This document shows positions 46,680 through 57,838 of a DNA stretch of 64,000 bases, in pieces (position 1 is the stretch's first letter; every line of letters starts with the position of its first letter). The notes beneath the pieces are model-generated. The model did not search any database and was not told where the DNA came from. It saw nothing but the letters and a program-made list of their open reading frames with translations. Source of the DNA: Icerya purchasi. Its lineage: Eukaryota; Arthropoda; Insecta; Hemiptera; Monophlebidae. The stretch is taken from contig CM077115.1 of the NCBI GenBank assembly GCA_039619475.1, positions 141,062,172 to 141,126,171 of the forward strand, given 5' to 3'. A program made the position numbers and the translations under genes.

Positions 46680-47465
46680 ACTAGATGGATGGAACGGAGG
46701 AGGGTCCTTGGGTGGACTAAAGATCTCCAAATTACGATGATGATATTGCGACCGATTTGGACGAAATGAAAGTGCTACTAGATAAAAGGTTGAAACTATC
46801 AGTCACAAATACGGGCTGGAAATAAATAAGGCTAAAACGAAAATCATGATTATAGACAGCTGTTAGCGTTCGATGTAAAGGTTTTTTTGGCAGGATACGA
46901 AGTTGTAGATAGTTTTATGTACTTATGGGATCATTAATTACTAATGAAGGAGGTTCAGGACAGGAAGCGAAGCGCCGTATTCAAATGGGCCGCCGCTGCG
47001 CTATGATGAAACTAAGATATGGAAGGATGGATATCCATTAATAAAACTGCGAAAATAAAACTCGTAAGGACACTTGTATTTTCGGTAGTATTATTATATG
47101 GAGTCGAATCATGGACAAGCAAAGCCAGCATGGTCGTTCGACTTAACAGTTTCGAAATGTAGTGTTGGAGAAGATTACTCTGTATACGGTGGACGGCGAA
47201 ACGAACAAATGAATCCGTAGTCCATGAGTTGAATCTCATACAGCGGTCGGCTGATATGGCTGTTCTTCGCGTAATGAAATATTTTGGACATGTTAGTGAG
47301 CGGAAATTAGAAACACTGGTGATGCAAGCGAAGGTCCAAGGCAGAAGACCAAAAGGCCGCCCTCTACGGCGCTGGACAGATATAATAAGAAAACAAACTG
47401 GATTATACAACGAGCAAAAGATTGGGGGTTATGGCGTGCAACAATCGGATTGCTACATGATCACG
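46680..47465 (+). pseudogene. LINE reverse transcriptase C-terminal remnant
   Basis: It begins near a decayed active-site block (NYDDDIATDLDEMKVLLDK; an F/Y-A-D-D-D form is expected). GSLITNEGGSGQEAKRRIQM and, in other frames, KIKLVRTLVFSVVLLYGVES-type and WTAKRTNESVVHELN segments follow. The last intact frame (47229-47410) gives MKYFGHVSERKLETLVMQAK and RRPKGRPLRRWTDIIRKQTG, the conserved C-terminal end of RTE-like endonuclease/reverse-transcriptase proteins. Several frame changes and stops show it is dead. Helentron-like copy G starts 40 bp after the end. Confidence 0.75.
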
Positions 47466-47505
47466 ATACACTACAGGGGTGAACGACGTAGAAAATATAT
47501 ATATA

Positions 47506-47840
47506 TTAATTACAACATTAGAAAAAATATCTCAATTTTATGTAACGTTTGTTATATTTTATAGGATTTTTGTGATTGTTGTTTTAAAAATGTCAAAATT
47601 TTATGTAACGAAATACGTAACGAAAAATGTAACGAAAAAATATCTTAATTTTATGTAATGAAAGTTAAAATGTTAGGATAGGATTTTTGTGATTATGTTA
47701 TTTTTTTTGTGTTGATGCCAGTAAGAATTAGGTTGTAAATTTTGATCATTTTATACAAAGTATAGAAGAGTAAGAGACAGAAATGTAAGCAAGAGGGGTT
47801 AAAGGACACAGCCCCTTGCGAGATCAAAATGGCCGAGTTT
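47506..47840 (+). mobile_element. Helentron-like short element, copy G
   Basis: Starts TTAATTACAACATTAG, lacking the GTAATTCTTAGGCTACC part, which suggests a small terminal deletion. It keeps AATTTTATGTAACG-type units and the inner repeat AAGAATTAGGTTGTAAATT (one substitution). The hairpin is AAGGACACAGCCCCTT. (TA)n flanks both ends, and it directly follows the LINE remnant. Confidence 0.65.
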
Positions 47841-48120
47841 TTTTATATATATATATATATATATATTCGAATGTTAATTAAATTAAAAATAAAGTGAGCA
47901 ATCTTAAGATATTCAGTAGATATTCCAGCTAACTCTTTTTATAATAAACAGAATGTTTTAAACAAATCGTCAAGTCCTATCAAAAGCTGTATGTAAGTAT
48001 GGTGAAAGGTGGTGTAACCGTTCACTTTGTGTATGCACTCCTGATGCAAGCGATTAGAAACTTACGGTGTGTCGATTTTTGAATAATTCTGTTAAATTTG
48101 CGGGAAGTAGATTGCTGTAC

Positions 48121-48204
<84 letters not shown>

Positions 48205-48882
48205 GTGTATATATATATATATGTATATGTATATGCTGATTGTTATGGAATTTTTTAAAATTATTTATAATAGCTACTCCTCATTGGAACTGGTAGTAAC
48301 GACCTTATTCAGAAATAATTTGAATAGATTTTTATTTTTGGGCACATCGTCTGCTTAATGAGCCGGCGGAAGGTAAATAGTTTTTGTTTTATGATATACA
48401 GTATTTATTTGTGACCTCTGCACAGTAGAGGGTCGCGATTACGCAATGTTTAATTCCATACGGCAAAACTTACTGATACAGTGAATAATAAATGTTCATT
48501 AGTAAAAAATCGGCGTTGGTAAAAAAAAATGTACAATTTAATTTTCTTTGTTTCCCTCTGAGATGTGATAATACGCTTATTACCAGTCAGTTTGTGTAAC
48601 CTAATTGACGTTGCGAAAAAATAATATCGCACATCCAAATTAAAGTAAGTATTGTTGCCCATTTTTATTTCCATTTCGTCACAAAAGTTTCCACGAGCAT
48701 AAGTACGAACTGTTTAGTTTTATCATTAAAGATGCATTAAAGTTTTAAAAAGAAAAAAGAGAAAGTAATAAGTTCTATTTAATAAGAGTTATTGAAATTC
48801 CGTAAAGTCAAATGAGGATTTATTAGGGAGCGATTTATAGTGTAATATGAAATATTTTAACATGCCTGTTTGTTATAAACTG
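47841..48882. other. Unassigned DNA with long (TA)n tract
   Basis: A tract of TA repeats with GTATATGTG interruptions lies at about 48123-48236. The two frames crossing it (63 and 86 codons) are repeat translations, not genes. Confidence 0.6.
48123..48236. repeat. Long compound (TA)n microsatellite
   Basis: About 114 bp of TA repeats broken by GTATATGTG motifs, the longest TA tract in the window. No Helentron-like copy adjoins it; the nearest, copy G, ends about 280 bp upstream. Confidence 0.9.
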
Positions 48883-49100
48883 TATAATGAAAACCAACTT
48901 TAATAATAAATTAATATAATAAGGGGGTAAAAATAATTTATAAGAATAAATTAAAAGTGTTATGAGTTTTGATTAAGTTAGTTTTAGCTGATGATGGGTT
49001 TTATACCCGAAAACGTTCCTAAATAAGGTATTTATTTAATTTATTGTTATAAATTATTTTTACCCCCTTATTATATTTATTAAAGTTGGTTTTTATTATA
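48883..49100. mobile_element. Inverted-repeat element enclosing a hammerhead-like motif
   Basis: The left arm (48883-48954, 72 bp) and right arm (49036-49100, 65 bp) are inverted copies. They share, for example, AATAAGGGGGTAAAAATAAT and its inverse, and the left arm has an extra 7-bp AATTAAT-type segment. The 81-bp centre contains the ribozyme-like motif listed next. Penelope-like elements are known to carry hammerhead motifs in terminal repeats that can be inverted, so this may be a Penelope-derived non-autonomous unit. That assignment is inference; no reverse transcriptase or GIY-YIG sequence is nearby. Confidence 0.7.
48983..49023 (+). ncRNA. Hammerhead ribozyme-like motif, type I
   Basis: All parts appear in order. 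Helix I is UUUAG (48983-48987) with CUAAA (49019-49023). The core CUGAUGA is at 48988-48994. Helix II is GGGU (48996-48999) with ACCC (49005-49008) and a 5-nt loop. GAAA is at 49009-49012. A very short helix III lies within palindromic AACGUU (49012-49017). The predicted cleavage site follows C49018 (UUC). One defect: U48995 lies unpaired between CUGAUGA and helix II, where a base pair is usual. A minimal helix III is known from Penelope-associated and satellite hammerheads, which may act as dimers. Activity is not shown. Confidence 0.55.
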
Positions 49101-51652
49101 TGAAATTTCTTATTGCCATGTTCTCCATGTCGATATGTGTAAACATACAAAATACGCAGCGCGCGATCATTACCAGAAGAGCAGATAAATTATTAAAATT
49201 ATATTTAAAATATTGACCACCGATGTCAGATATTACGGCTATGAAACATTCTCTTCTGAAACTGTTAAGAACATTTTTAAATATAAATTTAATTCGTGTT
49301 TTACTTTTGTAATTAGATCGCCAGGCGAAATTCCTTTCGCGTATTCGTAAACATAATTCTTTTAAGGTAATTGTAGAATCGATATTTTTTTATAGCGTTT
49401 TTACTGAAACATCTTCGACGACACTACCTATCGCTTGTTATCTGTCTAGTTTTGTCAGCACGATTTGTCGAAGCCGCCTTTTGCCATCGGCAACACTACA
49501 CCGAAAGCTACACGATTCGCCACCGGTGTTACAGTGAGCAGGTGTTTGTTTTTAACGGCGAAGCATAATTTCCAGTTTCGATTAATACGTTAAACTTTTA
49601 TTTACACTTCGGGGGAATTAAAAGAAATCATAAGAACGTTTTATGGAAAAGTGATTAAAATTCCGAAGCAGAAAACGCGTTTAATTACGTTTACTTTTTT
49701 CTAGAACAACTTTTTTCGGCTTTAAAATATTTCCATTCTAATTTGATTTCTATCAGTTCTTATAATTTTCTTTAAATCCGTAAGTATGCATTCAACACTA
49801 ATCGAATGAACGAACGAGAATAAATGTAACATATTAAGCGAAATTGAAAATTATCCCTCGACTTCAAAAACACAAACACCTGTTTATTGTAAAAGGCGGC
49901 AAAGCGAACTGTAAGCTTTTGCCGTAACACTCAACGATCGCAAAGATTAATATATACACTCGTGTACGATGTCATTCCACTATTCAACTGCCGCAGCGAG
50001 TAAACCCTTTTGTATCGTTAAGCGCCGAATATAATAATTTACATTCTTCCGAGCAACAGAAAATTAACTCTTTCGCCAGAGATGACTGATGATCAATAAT
50101 GGACGGAACTTTAGCGCGCTTTAACAGATTCTCTGGTTAAATTTTTGTAATTTACCAGTCTCCTCTCGACTCGGTGACCATTTCTCCAAGTTTAATCTGA
50201 ATATTCGTTAAAAAGTGACAACTGATACGCTTCCAGCATAACATCTGTTGCAAAATACGAGCCGAATGTCTAACGTCCGAACAGATATGTTCCTCCTTTC
50301 ATGGAACATATCACCGCTTCGTCTTCTCAAAGCAGACCAGTTTGAACTATTATGATCGTAGCGCGTGTTTTAAACTGTTGCAAAAGTGTCCATCGGGCAC
50401 TTTTTCTTCTCGATGAAATAATAAACTTTTAGCAAAAACATTCAATAAAATCTAACCACGCGGATAATAAATAATTCGGTCGTTCTTATTGTAGTAAGCA
50501 TCCGTCATCAACAACACCGCTTACTAAGTTGTTAATACTTTCACTGACCGAAAAGTAATTTACACGATACGTATAGAGCGCGCTATTCAAATAATACGAA
50601 CGTCAAACAGACAGAAACCTTTACAAGATAGACCTTTACACCAAACGCTTGTCTGCTTTTATCGATTTCGCTATATTTTAATCTGACCTTTTCTTCGTTT
50701 TATTCCCTAATTCGAAATTGTCTCGAAATTCCGTAAAATTTAAAATTTACAAATCAGAAGCCATTTGAGCGGGAAAAATGTTTTAAAATCCGTCAAAATG
50801 AAGCCGCGTAATAATCTGAAAATAGATTACTCGAATACGTAGATTTTATTCGTGAAAAATTTACATTCTACATCGCAAATGACAGCACGCACGATTCAAA
50901 AAATCAAACGTTTCGAATCGTTCAAAAGTCCGTTTCTAAAGGCTATCCCACATCACACGAGGAGGAGGCATGGCGACGTGAAGCGTAGTCAAACATTAAT
51001 GCGTAGAAATCATATGGCGGCCATCAGGCAGACGATGCGGAAACTAGAGCTGTATTTCCACTCTGGCTACGTCGCCAGAAGCTGCAGTTTACCAGGTTCG
51101 GCATCGTAGCTACAGTTGTTGACTTGATTAGCACTGGCCAAAACTACGCTCGACTTTTTCTTTATCAGAAGATCGCCTTTTGTAATAAAACTGATAATTC
51201 ATCACGCGGCAAAATCGACATCGGTACATAATTTAAAAATTTGGAAGGCTATTAAATCTATGTATACAAAGTACAAAAAGCACCGTTTCTAGAATAATCT
51301 GAAATCATTCGGATCCCTTTTTTTTTCTGTTTATTTTTAACACCTTTTTTTCGTATTTATGTATAAAACAAGGGAAACCTCTTCAACAACCGTTTCGAAA
51401 TAATCAACTGACGTCTCTGTTTTAGCGACTCAAGAAAAATACGATAGTCGAGACTGCGCTTCCGGCTACGCCATCACGGTTACCTTGCGTGTGGTTTAGC
51501 CCTGTGCTAGAGCCTCACACAAGTAGTGAATATCTTAAAACTACTACTTCGAATGTTGAGTACAGGCGACGAGGGGGTTGCAATGATTTCGTAACAGCCA
51601 TAATATCTCCGAGGTTCCTCTATATCGTTTCATACAGTGGAGCTAATCAGTT
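49101..51652. other. Unassigned, less AT-rich stretch
   Basis: Low in obvious repeats. The 85-codon frame at 50852-51109 is basic (many R, K, H) with no recognised domain. The segment 49400-49560 and the segment 51400-51560 are GC-balanced, but I see no splice-bounded exon. This is a plausible place for host regulatory or exonic sequence, without direct evidence. Confidence 0.35.
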
Positions 51653-51950
51653 TTAATAGAGAAGAACAGAAGGATAGAGCAGCACATTCAAACAAAACAT
51701 GATCAGCATCACACGGAAATTATATGGAAGGGAGATGAAAAGGACAAAATGGATTAGATGCAGATAAAAACCGAAAAAATGACGCGAGAAGGGGACTACA
51801 ATTAAAGCGAAGGCGACTAATTGTAGAGCGATTAAGAGAGGGGAAGTCGAGAAACCATGGGCGAGGAGGAAAAGAGCTGAATAAAGAGGTAAAAGAAACC
51901 AGGATGAGAAAATGAAGAAGAATAACAGTTGAACCACGGTCTGGAATGAA
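51653..51950 (-). pseudogene. LINE 3' end, minus strand
   Basis: Frames on the minus strand give LPYNFRVMLIMFCLNVLL in one frame and CDADHVLFECAALSFCSS in another. The second has the C-D-A-D-x-V-x-F-E-C block found in the fragments at 37484 and 62100. The plus strand is purine-rich. There is no catalytic domain; it is broken by at least one frameshift. Confidence 0.5.
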
Positions 51951-53710
51951 TCATTTCCACTATTTCATGACTGTTGACTTCAAATAAAATGATTACCGCG
52001 GTAAATATAAATTTGCCCCGCTTTCTTCATCCAACCTTCGCTGCTAATTGCTTCGTGTATTTTAAATGCGTTAATTTGCTATTTTTAATTTTCAGACCTT
52101 ACATATCTAGCAAAACCAGTTGCTGCAAAAATACGTTAACAATATACCGTGCTTTAAGGTTCGAGTTCAATTTATACAATTAGCCGAAAGGAGGCACGGT
52201 GAATATCATACAAACTGAGCGGTAATTTAATTTAAAAACAAAATAATAATAATAAAAATAGACCTTTTGATTCTTAACTAAAAGTATAGGCTTATTTCTT
52301 AAAACAGAACACATACTTTTATTCAGATACGAAGTTGGTTTTTTCGTTTATTTATTTATTTTTTTACGTATTTGGAGCTAGAGAGGTGTCTTACATGTGA
52401 TGGAAGTGAAAGAACATTTTTAAAGTACCGATAAACATTTTCCACTCATTCTAGCCGTTCTATTATTTGTCACATTGTAAATTATTATGCTCGCGTAAAT
52501 TCATCAATAAACTGAAAAATATCGTGTTCTCAAATGGCGAATAATTCCAAACTTCGTCAACTACTAAAATGATTTCAAATGAATTGAAAAAGAAAACTGA
52601 TTTTGCTAGATATTCCATCTTATTTTGACAATAATTCTGAGAGCCAACTAAATGTAAACTTTTAAGATTCCTTCATTTTCATTATGCAGTGTATTGAAAA
52701 TACCCGAGACAATCTTTAAAAATCGAAATATAACGTCGTTTTGTTAACTTTAAGGTTCAATCGAATTGATAATTATTGCCTGTAAATCTCAATAATTGGA
52801 TATTTTGAACGGTGTAATAGCGGACCTTCGCTTTCTCTTGGCGTATGGAGCATCGGTAGCGTAATGCGTAAATATGTTTTTTGAAACATTTAGGAAATTT
52901 TAAAAATTTCCGGAAATATCGAAAAACTGTACAACTCTCGAAGAGCGAGATAAACTCGCGGCTACTACATTTTTCGTGACAAAACTAATTCAGTTGCGTT
53001 TAAACGTTTTTCTACAAATAGCGCTAAATGTATGCAAATTAAACCAAAAAAGGACCGAACACGCAGATAGTAAATTATGTAAATTATATGCAAAATAAAT
53101 ATTGCACGGCTACGCTAAATGTAAGCAACAGTTATACAGAGAACTGTTTGTTTGTGTAAGGAAATTTCATTTTTACACCTCTCATAAAAACCATCGTACA
53201 CATAGTGTATGTGCCCCTTTGTACACGGTTTAAGTATTACTCTAGGGGGCGCAGGTGTTAGAAATTAAAGCGCTGTTAGTCGAGTATAAGCTTTTTTAAA
53301 AATTCCTATGACTCGACAACATGCGGGATCGAAGACATAATGTATATTTTATCGTCTACGTATTTTGAAGAAATAAGCTGTCAAAAGTTAAACGAAATTA
53401 AATATATTGTATACATCATGTTTCTTTTAATAAGGTAAAACAATGAATACCTGATAAACATAACACTAAATGCCATAAGATTCTGAATATAAAATAAAAT
53501 TTCGGGGAGAACATACACCTCATCTTCATCTAGAGAAGAGGAAAAATGTATTAGTAAATATATATATATTATACATTTATTTGTACTAATGCGGTTTGAT
53601 TTTCTTTTTTTAACGGAACAAATGGGTCATATATGTTCCTTATAAAACAACGTTTCTAGTATATTTCATTTAAATTCAATCTTAAGATATTTGTTATTTA
53701 AGTTTTTTTT
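51951..53710. other. AT-rich DNA, no gene recognised
   Basis: No element or gene is recognised. A short TA tract lies at about 53558-53570. Confidence 0.55.
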
Positions 53711-53880
53711 GGTGTAGCCTAGAAGTTTAGTAGTTACGGTGTATTCGGCTAAAAAGCCGATAATCACGCGGATTAGTATCATAGTAAGTGATAAAAGCAA
53801 TTGGCCTACAATTTCCTCTTCGAGTCCATTGGACTTAATAGGTGTTGTGAACACCTTAACGCTTCACAATCCATAATATG
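53711..53880 (+). mobile_element. SINE-like copy, diverged
   Basis: The head has GTAGCCTAGAAGTTTAG and TAGTAGTTACGGTGT, similar to GTAGCCTAGTAGTTAAGGTG at 9459. The tail has CTTCACAATCCATA, shared with the other copies. TTCGAGTCC at 53819 resembles a B-box core but lies farther from the head than usual, so that match may be chance. Confidence 0.45.
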
Positions 53881-54523
53881 TTGCCAAATGTGCGGGGGAA
53901 TTTGCTTTGTTTATTTATTTTTTTTTGGATTTATAATTTTTCATTACTTTATCTTCTAAAAACGTAATTAATAATCCAGTTTAGATTCTCTATTATTACT
54001 TTGCACCTTGAAATGCTAATTAAAAGGGCAGACCCAAAACAACGATTCCAACACCTCTTTTTTTTTTAAACAAGCACAAAACTACTGACCTAAAGCAGTT
54101 TTGTGTAAATTTTTTTGGGGGGCATTCAGAACTTTATAAACGATGAAAATTTATTTCAGCAATTTTGTTTTTCTTCGAAAAACAACTTACATTCAATTTA
54201 GAAAAGCCGAGATTTATTTAACGCAGTTCAGGGTTATTATCAGAGATAGGCGACTCAAACTTGTGCTATAGAGCGATACTAGAGTTGGGCGCAAGTCGAC
54301 CTTGGTGACTCTAACTGTAAGTCGAGACTCGGAGTTCACTTTAGAGTTGGAGTCGCGCATCTCCAGTTTTATTATATAATTATTTTGCCATTACGAAAGC
54401 GGCTATTTTGTGTCAGATTCGTACTATCGTAATGAGATTGATACTTTCCACCTTGACGTGATTGAAATTTTTAGATTACGTCATCATAGTTGGTTTTTTT
54501 ACCTTTTTACCTTTCATTTAAAT

Positions 54524-54561
<38 letters not shown>

Positions 54562-56089
54562 TTATATATATATGTGCGTGTGCGTGCGCGAGTGCGTGTA
54601 TATATAATTACTAAATAGAATTAATACAGAACCAATACAAAATCAATGCAGAATCAATTTGAAAAAGAGTTTTATTGTAAACTCTACCACTGAATTTATA
54701 TTTGTTGGGAAATTATCTTAAAGTAACGCTTATTGCTGCATAAATATGAAATCTGGTAATACGTGAAAGATTTGAAACTCGGATAAAATAAACGAAAAAC
54801 ATACTCTACCTTAATATGGAATGATGCAGCAATCACGAGCAATCACAGGCACATGCGGGGTTGAGCCCAAAAGAATCTGTTTCAGCAGAATATAGGACTA
54901 GACGTATTGAAAAAAGTAGACAGCGTACAAAAGATATTTTTGATAGCGTTGTTTCGTTCGATTTAACCTTGGTAAACAATGATATTGGAAGCCCGATAAG
55001 TTTCGCGGACTAGTTGATTCCCCATATGATTGAGATGTTTCATTTTCAATCGTAACATGGTTCGAAACAATCAGACATAGTTGTCGAACCTTTAAACAGC
55101 AATCCTTGTCAGCGTCGCCGAGATGACACTAAATTTCTGTGTTTCCAGAAGAAATATTCTAAACTGGCTATGGCAAAGTTGCAATTTAGACGAGCAGCGA
55201 TGAACTCGCCGTATCTCTACTTTAAGGTTGCACCTGAACAACCCGGAAGGGTATTTTGTTTGTAAGCAAATGATTATTATCGCTATACCACTTCAAACAC
55301 TTTCCGAATTAACCGCCTAACAAAAATCACGAGAATCGCGTACTTCTGCTGGATCCTTCTGATTTTCATTGACAGTTTTTGGGAAGCACATCTAATCCCG
55401 CTTAATCCCAATTTTCTTCCAAATTCCTGCTAAGATCTACTTTACGAACATCTTTTTTATTACTCGACGCGTAAGTATAATTTTATATACGGAATTACCG
55501 TAAAACACGCGGAATTTTTCTTAATATTTCAAATAATACAGATCGGCTTATTTTCCGCCCTTTTGGCAGGTGTTGCAATCATGACCGCCGCCCAGAAACA
55601 ATTAGCAGAAGAAGAAGTCGGTTTCATCAGGAATGATGTAGCGGGAAGGAAACGTCATAAGAAACACAATGAGGAGTAGCCTGTGAGTTTGAATGAACCG
55701 AATTATAAAAGATTCAATAGAAAGAGAGAACACTCAGATCAGCGACACAGATAACTGTATCACTTAGGGGACGGGACCTCGTTTGGTAATTCCTACTTTA
55801 GAGTGGTCACTTTTCACTAACTTTTTTTGAACTGCCAATCGTAGGATACCAATCGTCATTAACACTGAGTTAAAATTATCTAACAAAAAAAAAAAAACAC
55901 TATGCCGTCAATACCGTAGATTTAGAAAAGTTTATGAATCATTGCCAAAACAGATCGTGAGGTTTCGTGGAACTTTGGATTTTATCACCGCCTGCCCTTA
56001 ATTCATCCTCTAGACGAAAGGTCGCTGTCAATATTCGTGCAAGTACAAATTTTACGCAAAATTTAATGATTTACTATATATATATATAT
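53881..56089. other. Unassigned DNA
   Basis: A (TA)n/(GTGCG) tract lies at about 54530-54606. The segment 54285-54368 has weakly inverted ends (CTAGAGTTGGGCGC facing GCGCATCTCCAG) and could be a tiny MITE. No gene is recognised; 54900-55320 is low in repeats but full of stops in all frames I read. Confidence 0.4.
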
Positions 56090-56519
56090 AACTCGGCCAC
56101 TTTGGCCTCGCAAGGGGCTGTGCCCCTTGACCCCTCCTGCTTTCATTCCTGTCGCTTTCTCTTCTATACTTTGTATAAAATGATCGAAATTTACAACGTA
56201 ATTCTTACTGGCATCAACACACACAAGAAATAACATAACCACAAAAATCCTATTCTAACATTTACCTTCCGTTATATAAAGTTAAGACATTTTTTCATTA
56301 CATTTTTCGTTACATATTTCATTACACAAAATTGTGACATTTTTTAAATAACAATAACAAAAATCCTACAAAATATAACAAACGTTACATAAAATTGGGA
56401 CATTTTTTTGGGACATTTAGCGTTACATAAAATTGGGACATTTTTTTGGGACATTTAGCGTTACATAAAATTGGGACATTTTTTCGAATGGGGGGTAGCC
56501 TAAGAATTACGTTGTAATT
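56090..56519 (-). mobile_element. Helentron-like short element, copy H
   Basis: The left (3') end has CTCGGCCACTTTGGCC and an intact AAGGGGC-TGT-GCCCCTT hairpin. The inner TTACAACGTAATTCTTA is present. Two long tandem units containing GGGACATTTAGCGTTACA lie near 56392-56475. The right (5') end is TAGCCTAAGAATTACGTTGT. A (TA)n tract lies on the left. On the right, a short (TA)n leads straight into the outer hAT-like element at 56531. Confidence 0.75.
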
Positions 56520-56530
56520 AATATATATAT

Positions 56531-57838
56531 CAGTGGCGGATGCACGAGGGGAATAGAGACACCCCCCCCCAAAGAACCAAAACCTCAATGAAAAAATTTG
56601 TTACAACAGAGAACTTAATTTATATCAAAAAAGATATGGATAAATGCAGTGGTGGATCCAAAAAGACATTTGGGAGGGGGAGGGCATAAGGACATTTTGG
56701 GGGGAAATTATATAATTACGGAAAATCTTCTACGGTAGGCTGTAGTTTTGAGAAATACCCCTTGTTTCATAAAGAAAATCAAATAGCGACCTTTATAGAA
56801 ATTTAAAAAATATTATAAAATACATAATTATTACAATTTTTAATTTAACTTTTGTCTTATATTTGGGGGGTGAAAAATAAAACGAAATAAGAAAAAATTA
56901 TACCTTAAATATGATAGTTTAGAAATAGTAAGAAGGATAGTATTTTTATTAGACACTTTACATTTTTTATTTTTGTGATTCGAATTCTCTTTGTTCGTGA
57001 ACAAGTTTAAATATATATATTTCTCATTGAACTACTTTTAATTAAAATTACAAAATAAATAAAAATGGCAAAAGATCGACGACAGTTGTGTTTAAAATAG
57101 AATAAAAAAGGAGGAACATTAATAATTTTACTAGAAAACAGTATTAAATTTTAATTATTAAAATCCATGGATAAAATTCATACAAACCTTTTATAGCATA
57201 AATTAAGTTTCTCTGTTATAACAATTTTTTTTTTCATAGAGGCTTTGGTTCTTTGGGGGGCTCCCCCCCCGTGGATCCGCCACTGATAAATGTTACTTAT
57301 GAATTTAATTATAACTAATATTTAATAGCGTTTTCTAGTAAAACTATTAATGTTACGTTTTTATTCTGTTTTAAACGTAACTGTCGTCATTCTTTTGTCT
57401 TTTTTATTTATTTTTAATTTTCATTTTGAAATTTTAATTAAAAATAGTTCAATGAGAAATATATATATATGTATATATTTAAACTTGCTCACGGGCAAAG
57501 AATTCGGATCGGATTACTAACTAAACTAAAAAAGAAGTCTAATAAAAATATTATCGTTCCATTCTTTCTAGTAATTCACTATTCAAATTCTAAACTATGA
57601 TATTTAAGGTATAATTTTTTCTTATTTCGTTTTATTTTTCACCGCTAAATATAAGACAAAAGTTAAATTAAAAATTGTAATAATCATGTATTTTTAGAAC
57701 ATTTGCAAATTTCTATAAAGGTCGCTATTTGATTTTCTTTATGAAACAAGGAGTATTTCTCAAATCTACTTCCTACTGTATAAGATATTACGTAATTATT
57801 TAATTTTCCTCCAGAAAATGTTTTTCTGGAACCGCACT
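56531..57838 (-). mobile_element. hAT-like element, outer copy, split by a sister copy
   Basis: The left part (56531-56646) starts CAGTGGCGGATGCACG and matches, in reverse orientation, the right end of the inner copy (CCAAAGAACCAAA, AACTTAATTTAT and so on). The right part (57286-57838) matches, in reverse, the left two-thirds of the inner copy. For example, AAGGTCGCTATTTGATTTTC at about 57719 is the inverse of sequence near 56782-56801. The right terminus has decayed to GGAACCGCACT. Remove the inner copy and one target duplication and the two parts form one continuous element. It has no coding capacity. Confidence 0.7.
56647..57285 (+). mobile_element. hAT-like element, inner copy, with target duplication
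   Basis: The ends CAGTGGTGGATCCA and TGGATCCGCCACTG are 14-bp inverted repeats with one mismatch. Flanks are GATAAATG (56639-56646) and GATAAATG or ATAAATG (57285/57286-57292). The G at 57285 can be counted as element or duplication, so the duplication is 7 or 8 bp. The C and G runs at the ends and CAGTGG termini fit hAT-like elements. Its 639-bp length and lack of a long frame mark it as non-autonomous. Confidence 0.75.

Noticed and set aside
48067..48358. Two open frames of 63 and 86 codons
   Set aside because: They are translations of the (TA)n tract (IYIYIY and YVYVYI runs) with no other content.
52156..52168. B-box-like GGTTCGAGTTC
   Set aside because: No A box upstream and no tRNA fold.
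54285..54368. Tiny hAT-type MITE with TAGAGTTGGGC ends
   Set aside because: The inverted ends match only loosely and no target duplication was seen. A similar TAGAGTTGGGC occurs at 31399, but without a partner end.
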